A stretch of DNA of 36,795 nucleotides from contig MCFL01000232.1 of assembly GCA_002102555.1 (NCBI GenBank), forward strand, positions 1 to 36,795, read 5' to 3'. Each line of letters opens with the position of its first letter. Position 1 is the first letter of the stretch. Of the stretch, positions 29,643 to 36,795 are shown one piece after another. This DNA is from Catenaria anguillulae PL171. Lineage: Eukaryota; Blastocladiomycota; Blastocladiomycetes; Blastocladiales; Catenariaceae. Under the pieces are notes generated by a model. The model had not been told where the DNA came from, searched no databases, and was given only the letters and a program-made list of their open reading frames with translations. A program made the position numbers and the translations under genes.

Positions 29643-31964
29643 ATGCAGCAAGAGACTCTCTTCAATCCAAATGCGCCGAGTCTGATGAGTGAGTCGTATC
29701 CTCCAGCACCTTCCTCTCCACTCACCCAGCCAACCGCCCATATAACAACGACGCGGTCCCCAGATTCATGCCGATCAATATTGGAGCCATCCAGCCCGGC
29801 AGAATCCAAGGCCAATGCGCCTTCAAACGCACCTTGCCCAAACTGCAGCAGTCTGGTTGAACTGCTCAAGAAGGTCAAGGTCGACTACGACTTCAACGTC
29901 TCACTGATTGCCGAGCGAGACGCCGAGCTCAAGCGATGGGAAGACCGGGATGCTTGGTGGAGGAAACGGTGGAAGGACAGGTTTGGTTGTCTTGGCCGCT
30001 ATTCTACTGATTGCACAGCGTGTTCCACTGATGCACTATTGACAGCTCTCTCGAAAAGGATCAGCTCACTGCTCAACTTCGCCAATTGCGAGATCAGCTT
30101 TCAGCGGCAACTGCTCCACGCCTTGACAATGACAGGCAAGCAACGTGTGCGCCAGATGGCGGTGACGCCCCCTATGCGGAAGCAGAAAACAGCCGAGTAG
30201 GTGATTTGGCAACAATTGAATCACTGCGAGCAACCGTCCGAGATCTCCAAGTGCGTTTGCGATGGTGTTTTTGTTCATTCTTTCACTGATGCCTAATCAC
30301 TTTGCATCCAGGCACAACTCACTGCCCAAACCCGCCGCGCAGACGCCTCCAACCAGTCACTCTCCACTCTCACCTCCTCACAACGTATCCTCGAGACTCG
30401 TCTTCGCGAAACCGACCGATCGCTCAACCAAGCGCAAGCGCAAGCAACCGCCACGCAATCTGCTCTCGCCGAAGCACAAGCGGCCGAGACTCGAGCCCGT
30501 GCGGACCGTGACGCTCTGCACTCGCAACTCACACAAGCGCACCGCGAGCGCGACCAAGCCGTGGCAGCCGCCAAATCCATGGCCAAGGACCTCAAGCGGC
30601 TGGCGCATCGCGTGACAGAGCTTGCTGCTGTTGGCGAACAATCGGATGCCGAAAACGCGAAATTAAACGAGGAGGTTGGCGAATTGCAAGCCGAGCGCGA
30701 TCGAATGCAGGCGCTTGTGGATGCGACCAAAGAGTCTGCAGCCAAGGAGATGAATCGATTGCGAGACGAAGTGGCACGCGTGCGCGAGGAGCACGTGCAG
30801 GATCGCATGGCGTGGATGCAGGAGGCAAAGGATCGGGAAAAGGTGTTGGCCATGGCCGAGGCGCGGGTCCAGATGCAGGCCGAGGAGTTGGCGAGGATAC
30901 GGGAGCACCATAACGGGTTTCCGCAGCAACTTCAGCAGCTGTATCAACAGGCCGACCGGGACGTGGGCCATGGCGATCACGCCGCGGTAATTGAGGAGCT
31001 CGAATCGGAAAACGCCGAATTGGCAGATGTTATTCGTGCTATGCGCGAAGAAATGGAGAGGGTCGCGGCTGCGCATCGGCGTGAACTGGATGAGTTGACT
31101 GAGCGAGCGCGAGTGGCAGAGTCAAAGGCCCAAGAGGCCCAGCAGCGCGTTGAGGAGCGGGAGCGAGCGATGGTTGAAAAGAACCGCGAGCTCGAAAGGC
31201 TGGCGGAAAAAGTTCGGTTGGCGACCGCTAGCGCACCAACTCCGCAACTGTTTCCCCAACCTCTCCCCGCCGCTGCTCCAAGTGTGCCGACGTGGAATCC
31301 ACAGCTCGGTCAATGGGTCCTTGTCACCGCGCCTGTCCAGCCTGCAACCGCACATTCGCAGCAATCATTCAATCACCCTTCTCATCACCCTCCAGCACCT
31401 CCTGCTCCCAATCCTCCTCCGCCCGCCACTTTGAGCGCAGATCATGGTCAGGCCATGGATTCGTTACGCGCGGAATACCAAACGCAGCTCGACCACCATC
31501 GCTCCCAACTCCTCGAAGCCCTCTCCGACCGCGAACGCCTCATCAGCGAAAGCAACCGTCTCCACGCCGAGCTCCGGCGCGTTCGTTCCCAACTCGCTCG
31601 CGTCCCACAGCCGCCGCTCCTGGCCGATACACAAGTGCAAACCGACCCAATCTTGATCGCGAGCATGGGACACATGCCTCCAGCTGTCTCTGAAGCGGCT
31701 GTACTTGCGAATACGGCAAAGGGAAAGCGACGAGGGGTCGGGTCGCTGGTCGCTGGTGCTGTTAACGCAACCTCGGATGCCGGCGCGACCAAGGGAAGAG
31801 GTGGGTTGACTGTTGGCAATGGATCGCAACACTTGAAGGCGCAATCGCAATCGCAGGGTACGAGGGGGAAGAGTGGGACATTGGAAGAGAGTAAGCGAGA
31901 TGCGCTTTTGAGGCTCAGGAAGATGGGTTTACGAAATTGGAATGACACGAGGGACGACGAGTGA
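29643..31964 (+). CDS. Large coiled-coil protein, CCDC57-like (centrosome/basal body candidate)
   Basis: Three exons, 29643-29980, 30046-30250 and 30312-31964, give 731 residues. After a Ser/Pro-rich start and a CPNC pair come VDYDFNVSLIAERDAELKRW, resembling the DFxYNLxxxxERDxELxRYD signature I associate with CCDC57-type centriolar proteins. Long heptad-rich coiled coil follows to about residue 460 (many Glu/Arg/Gln/Ala), then a Pro-rich break with PTWNPQLGQWVLV, a second short coiled coil, a basic GKGKRR-like patch (AKGKRRGVGS) and a tail RKMGLRNWNDTRDDE. Introns of 65 and 61 nt are GT-AG and phase-exact. Coiled-coil proteins are easily misassigned, so the structural class is firm and the family name tentative. 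A centrosome or flagellar-base role would suit a species with IFT25. Confidence 0.7.
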
Positions 31965-32034
31965 CGATGTCAACCATGGACTTTGAAATGGCGCATTTAC
32001 GTTATGCACCTTCTTTTTTTAACGGGACACGAGA

Positions 32035-35000
32035 TCACACAATTTCAAGCCCGTTGCCCTTCACAAACATCATGCGCGGAATGTTTTCCGAAAGGGTTTC
32101 CAGGTACTGTACATCTATGGTATTGAATAGAGATGGTCAGCGTGAGTCAGCTTGTGCAGACAACGAAGGTGACGGGGGGCACGTGCAGTCCATTGCCGTG
32201 AGATGAGGAAGCAGTGTGGGCAAATTGCAAACAATGAGGCCGTTCTCGCTGTTGGGTGAATGCTCATGAATAAGAGCGTTGATTTGCCTGGCCGTATCGA
32301 GCAACTCGCAGGTTTGCTTGCACATCCTGGTGTGGACACGGTAAGGTTAGTGTCGCTGACCGTCCGTTGCGGAGAAAGGTTACGTACACTTGGTCGCGAA
32401 CAAGTGCTGGGGACTGTGTCGCGAGCGCAGCGAGACAGGTGGGCACGAGTGCTTGTACTTGATTCTAAATCATAAATGTCTCGTACACCGAGGCGTGAGC
32501 CTACAAGGACGAGCGTGACGGTAAATGGTCGGACTTGACGGTTTCGTACCCGGCGGCGAAGCTCAGATGTGGCTTCACCCGATAAGGATTCGGGCATGTG
32601 GTGGGCAACAGCCGCGCCGACATGGGCAAACTCAGACACGTCTTGACGGCCAATTTCAATAACATGAGTTTGTGCCTTGATTCGCATTTGATTGAGGCTT
32701 TCTTCGAGCTTGCCCCGCATCGTCATCGGGTCGTCGCTGGCATGGGCAAAGACAAAGACGCGCAGCGTACAATGGCTCCACACTTGATGGCGTTGAAGCA
32801 ACCAAGGGAGCAAACGGAGGATTCCGCCGTCATGTACGAGCCTAAGTTAATAACGTCAGGACGATGTGGAAATGGAGATTGTCGAGCATATGCGCAAACG
32901 CACCAGTACACATCGATCGTCCCGTGTTGCTCAACCGCAATCGGCCATTCATCAATGCCTTTGACGAGTAGCAGCACCTTGTTGAGTAATCCCACACTTC
33001 GAATTACCTTGACGAGCTCGGTTGCACTTGCCGAGTCCCATGGAAGCGCTCCCATCGCTGGGCCTCCTGTGGCCGTAGAGTTCGGAGTGCTTGAGGACGA
33101 ATCCATGGACCCGCAAAGGGACACGTTGGCGGAATCAGTCGAATCCATGGGGAAAAGTCTGCCCATCGGGCTTGCAAAATGGGACCAGAACAGTATTCGG
33201 CTTGAGTGCCCCAAGTCCAGCGCCTTGAAGGAGTGCCACCATTCCGTCCAGCTTGGTTTTCCCCACAGTCACCTTGACAAACGCTTCAACGCCAACCTCG
33301 TCCAACATTGAGTGCACATCCTGATTCGCCTTGGCGACTCACCAGACTCGATCGCCCATCAGATCACCCACCAGGCACTGCAACGATGCTCAGCCCGCCG
33401 TCTTTTTCAGCTGCCGAACCAGTGCCGCAATGTGTGGATGGAAGCTCGGCCGGTCACGAGGGAGAACGCAAGCACTTGCGGCCGCCAAAACCCAGGTGCC
33501 GACGCGGGACCGATTCCAAACGCCATAGATTCTGCTGAGCTATTCGAATGAAAGCGACCACCAGCCTTCAGCACCCCAAGTACCCCGAGCCGCGTGCACC
33601 TCAATCAACCGGTAAACGATGGTGCCACGACAATGGTGATGAGGCGACCCACCAGGAAATCATAAAACATGAGCGCCAAGCACAACACGGCGCCGAATGC
33701 AGACACGATCCAGTTGTACAGCGGCCAGGTCGGCCGCCACCATGGCGCACCAATGTATCCTCCAAGAGCCGTGGCGCGTTCAACGTCGCGTACGTGATGA
33801 GGAAAGCGTTTGTTGTGATGGGAGCAATCGCGTTCAGGCCGCCAATGGAAACGAGGGCACCGGTCGGCGTATACGAGGAGCGCGGGAGCCCAACGAGATT
33901 CCAATGCAAGCGATCCAAAGACAAGAGTCGGTCCGAGCTGTTGCACGCAAAATCCCGCGAGCGCCGAGGGTGGATTGCATGGTCAGCCAAGTGGCAACCA
34001 TAGTGGTAATGTAGCCGACGAGTGGGTTGGCCAGGTCATGAGCGAAAGAATATGAGGAGGATTCGAAGGGCTTCGGGCCGATCATGAAACCAAACAAAAA
34101 CACGGTGACAACGTAAATCAGCGTCGATAGAATAATAGCAATCAAGGTCCCGTGGAATCGTTGCTGAGGGATGTCGTATCATGCCCGACTTGCTCGCTCC
34201 TGCCATCATTCCCGTAACCATGGGGAACAAGAGTGAAAATTGTTGAATCCACGTCGGATGTTGTTTGCGGGGCCATCGAGATTTGGATCTCGAAAGCTTG
34301 GGCCAAATGATTCCGAAAGCGTGGGAGCAGCCTTGACAACATGAGGCAGCCGGTTGACCAAGCGTGAGGCCGATGCAAGGCTTGCGATCATGAGTAGCAA
34401 TCCAGTCAGGTAAGCCCACCCACAGCAGCGGCGAATCGGTGTACCTACGCAGTAGAGAACATACATGAAGGATTGTGCCCTCAGTCGAGTGAATCCAAAA
34501 AGTACTGTGATACTATGTAGGAGGAGAACATACCGTTGGCGGACTTGGAATCGTAGTACAATCAGAACCGCTGTACCACAACCAGCCCAACAACTCGATC
34601 GGTATGCCGGGATTCGCAAATTGCAGGTCGTCGGGCAAGATGTGGGTCTAAAACGTATCAATGACATGGTACATGAGCAATGCCGAATGTGGAAAAAGGA
34701 CGGAATCAATCCAAGAACATGAGATACCCTCAGCATTTCACTGAATCCAAGCGCGTTTGTTGCTGCAGAAAAAAAAGACTGAGCAAGTAAAGGAGCCCGA
34801 TGCTTCCGCCAGCCTCGGGTCCAAGAGTCCGGCTGAGCAGATAGTATGGACCGCCCCTGTTTGTGGAAAGTGAAAGTCAGGCTCACCATGGCTGCTTCAC
34901 GCACCACAGCCCCGAGACGTACCAGCCCGAGAGACATTGCTTATGATTGCTCCCATTGATGCTGAAGTAATCAATGTCTACGACAATGATGACGCGCCAA

Positions 35001-35724
35001 TGAGTCGCACTCCAGCTTTTCATGGAGGAGAATTGTTTTTGCAGAAACGTACACAGACGACAGCCACCGACAAGTAAGCCAACACCAAACCAACTCCCGA
35101 CGTTCCGACAATGACGGCCAATCGCAGAAAGAAGATGCTTCCAACAATGCCTTGCATGCAGGGGATGAGGGTGCCAGACAATAGTCCGAGCTGGGCAACG
35201 ACTTTGTGAGCGGTTCATTTTCATTGGGTGGGTCAACATGACACGAACCATTTTATTGGTGGGGTGGAGGATGGCAACTGCCTCTAGGCCCAGGTCCAAG
35301 ATTGCGAGGCTGGGTTCCTGGGGGTATGCCGAATGATCCTTCATGCAGCGTTGGCATTGAAGCGATAGCCTCCGGGGCATCGGAATTTTGGAGGGCGGGC
35401 AGCTGCTCGGTTCCGAAAGGCTAAACATTTACTTGACAAAACCAGGAGAATGAACGACAAAGGCACGTCGTCCTGCCTCTTGAATGACAAACGGACCAGA
35501 AACATGGAGAGATCGAGCATGGTGCCGTCTTCACTTTCCACGGGCACCCAGGCCGGCCGGCAACTTGAAGATGCAGAATCGCGAGCAGGGGCATGGTCGA
35601 CGGAGGGGGTATCGGCCCTGGTGAGGACGGTTTGCAAGTGGACGATGCATTCACTTCCTTGCTCAACGTGATTGCGTGAGGTTTCATTGGTTGACCGAGC
35701 ATCCGGATTCAGGAAAGTAGCCAT
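32035..35724 (-). CDS. SLC12-family cation-chloride cotransporter, middle frameshifted
   Basis: Electroneutral K-Cl (or Na-K-Cl) symporter; in fungi known members act at the vacuole. Clean N-terminal exons: 35724-35497, 35420-35279, 35201-35053, 34977-34919, then one from 34856. They encode a cytosolic region and QLGLLSGTLIPCMQGIVGSI with the following RLAVIVGTSGVG, TLITSASMGAIISNVSRAG and GGPYYLLSRTLGPEAGG. From about 34770 to 33150 homology continues (FGPSFRD, LLFPMVTGMMAGASKSG, GTLIAIILSTLIYV, TLGARGILRATAR, GGLNAIAPITTNAFLITYA, APWWRPTWPLYNW, FWRPQVL, GLSIVAV) but jumps between frames at least nine times, often at homopolymers. Clean C-terminal exons: 32841-32550, 32464-32388, 32326-32187 and 32114-32035, with DVYWLVHDGGILRLLPWLL, LRVFVFA, ENGLIVCNLP and YLETLSENIPRMMFVKGNGLEIV. 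Either a real gene with local sequence errors (favoured) or a young pseudogene. Confidence 0.8.
32115..32186 (-). other. GC-AG intron, donor GCACGT, in cotransporter gene
   Basis: The 72-nt intron joins GCA ATG GAC T to AT GTA CAG TAC CTG, giving MDYVQYLETLSENIPR, the expected C-terminal block of the family. The GT two bases further on would put the last exon out of frame. Confidence 0.6.
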
Positions 35725-36136
35725 GACTGCTTACAACTTGTCGCACGCGAAGCGTTGATTGCTGTACTTGACATCACTGGTGTGAGACATCCTAACAATA
35801 TCGGGTGGTTGAACATGCAAGCGATCCGGTAACAGCGCGAGCTACAACTATTAGTACGAACATATGTGGCACCGACATTGGTTATCTGACTGTGTGCAAT
35901 GAATTCTCAATGCACACCATTACTCAAGACGTCCTCCTCAGCGTCTTGGCGATTGCCAGACCCGCTCCGTTCCTGCCTTCAGTTTGCAGGACTGGACACG
36001 CCTTTGTCAATCAGAAAGCCATATCCGCCCTCGTGGTTGCACCAGCTCGTTTTCAAGTCGCAATTGCCGCTCAGTCACCGACGCAAAGGCCTTTGCTAAT
36101 TCTGACGCCCCAATCCCCCGCTTTCAGCAATTCCTC
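35725..36136. promoter_or_regulatory. Divergent region between cotransporter and 3'-edge gene
   Basis: The cotransporter starts at 35724 on the minus strand and a plus-strand gene begins somewhere to the right, so both promoters should lie here. The plus frame of the right-hand gene is open from 35903, so part of this stretch may be its coding sequence or 5' exon. Confidence 0.35.
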
Positions 36137-36795
36137 ATGTCCAGATTACCAAACGGACCCAACCGACGCGAGTATCGGTTTATGTTGTCGCATGCGAGTG
36201 CCATGGCCCCAATGCCTCCTCTTGCGGATCCTTTGCTCAGCGAAACCATCGTTGCCGACTTTTTGGGTCCCTCTGGTCTCTTCGCCCGTGAACAGAGCCT
36301 TGCCGTGACGAAGTGTCCTTTGGAGACGCCTCTCGAGGCTGCCCTGAGCAATTGGCTACAGACATCGTCGAGATGTACTCAGCGATGGCACCCCGTTTCA
36401 GACTCAATCATGTTTGTTTTGTTTCTCCTCCAAACCGGGGATACAGATCGATTCCGTCACGCTCTTCCATTGCTGACGTCACTCCATCCGACCCTCGCAA
36501 CTGAACAGCTGCCAGTTTTCCATTGGGCACAGCTCATGCTTGATGGGCGGCCTGAAGTTCGAGTCAACATTCGCGACCTTGCCCGCAGCGACGATTCTCT
36601 CGGGTTCCCCATGTTTCTTGCCTTGCTCTGTTTTCTCGAACTGCTTCCCACCGCCCTACAAGCTGTTTTCGACACATTTCCGTTCACAATTGGCGCCTTT
36701 GCCGATTGGATCCGCGCGCATCCCCGCCTGCATGGCTTGCTGCAAGCGGCCTTTCCACAGTCGCTAATGTTGATCGGGTCACCGCTGTCTTTTCC
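36137..36795 (+). CDS. Partial unrecognised gene running off the window end
   Basis: An open frame without stop continues from 35903 to the last base, about 297 codons; the first in-frame ATG is at 36137. I do not recognise the product. It looks helical and globular, with hydrophobic repeats such as SIMFVLFLLQTGD, HALPLLTSL, VFHWAQLMLDGRPEVR and FLALLCFLELLPTALQAVF, reminiscent of alpha-solenoid proteins. There is no signal peptide at the chosen ATG. An upstream exon may supply a different start. The 3' part lies outside the window, so neither length nor family can be judged. Confidence 0.55.
   Translation, partial: MSRLPNGPNRREYRFMLSHASAMAPMPPLADPLLSETIVADFLGPSGLFAREQSLAVTKCPLETPLEAALSNWLQTSSRCTQRWHPVSDSIMFVLFLLQTGDTDRFRHALPLLTSLHPTLATEQLPVFHWAQLMLDGRPEVRVNIRDLARSDDSLGFPMFLALLCFLELLPTALQAVFDTFPFTIGAFADWIRAHPRLHGLLQAAFPQSLMLIGSPLSF

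Noticed and set aside
1-36795. tRNA genes, rRNA, CRISPR arrays and mobile or virus-like elements
   Set aside because: I looked for B-box-like sequence, terminal repeats, transposase or reverse transcriptase motifs and regularly spaced repeats on both strands and found none I could support.

Overview
The window reads as intron-rich nuclear DNA of a eukaryotic microbe, most likely a flagellated (zoosporic) true fungus such as a chytrid or blastocladiomycete. Reasons: short introns (about 45-110 nt) with GTACGT/GTGCGT-like donors and CTAAC/CTGAC-like branch sites; fungal-looking DGAT2, polo kinase, Bub3 and Slc1-type acyltransferase sequences; long Ala/Ser/Pro/Gly low-complexity linkers; and an IFT25 gene, which is kept only in lineages that build a cilium or flagellum. 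An oomycete is the main alternative and cannot be excluded from one window. I see no tRNA, rRNA, CRISPR array or recognisable transposon or virus-like element.

Layout. 0.6-1.7 kb: a DGAT2 acyltransferase (+) with two apparent single-base losses. 2.2-3.3 kb: a VIP36-like secretory cargo lectin (-). 3.5-4.8 kb: an unresolved region holding an orphan ORF. 4.9-9.9 kb: a BLM/Sgs1-type RecQ helicase (-). 10.3-14.2 kb: a polo-like kinase (-). 14.8-15.3 kb: a small Cdc25-like rhodanese phosphatase (+). 15.4-16.0 kb: IFT25 (-). 16.5-18.6 kb: a secreted M81/GP42-type transglutaminase carrying a Pep-13-like motif (+). 19.5-21.4 kb: a second DGAT2 (-). 22.4-23.0 kb: a possible small spliced membrane protein (+). 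23.8-25.4 kb: a 1-acylglycerol-3-phosphate acyltransferase (+). 25.7-27.9 kb: an intronless APC-family permease (+). 28.0-29.4 kb: BUB3 (-). 29.6-32.0 kb: a CCDC57-like coiled-coil protein (+). 32.0-35.7 kb: an SLC12 cation-chloride cotransporter (-) with a cluster of frameshifts in its middle. 36.1 kb to the end: the 5' part of an unrecognised gene (+).

Functional themes. Three acyltransferases of glycerolipid synthesis (two DGAT2, one AGPAT) lie within 25 kb. Cell-division genes (polo kinase, BUB3, RecQ) and flagellum or basal-body candidates (IFT25, CCDC57-like) are interspersed. The outlier is the secreted transglutaminase, whose family is best known from plant-pathogenic oomycetes.

Two sequence-level patterns stand out. 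Four genes need a GC-AG intron to keep frame, and in all four the donor hexamer is GCACGT. Apparent one- or two-base losses, several in homopolymers, are confined to the first DGAT2 and the middle of the cotransporter, which looks more like local consensus error than gene decay. All splice sites are hand-inferred from frame, phase and remembered family alignments, not from transcripts.
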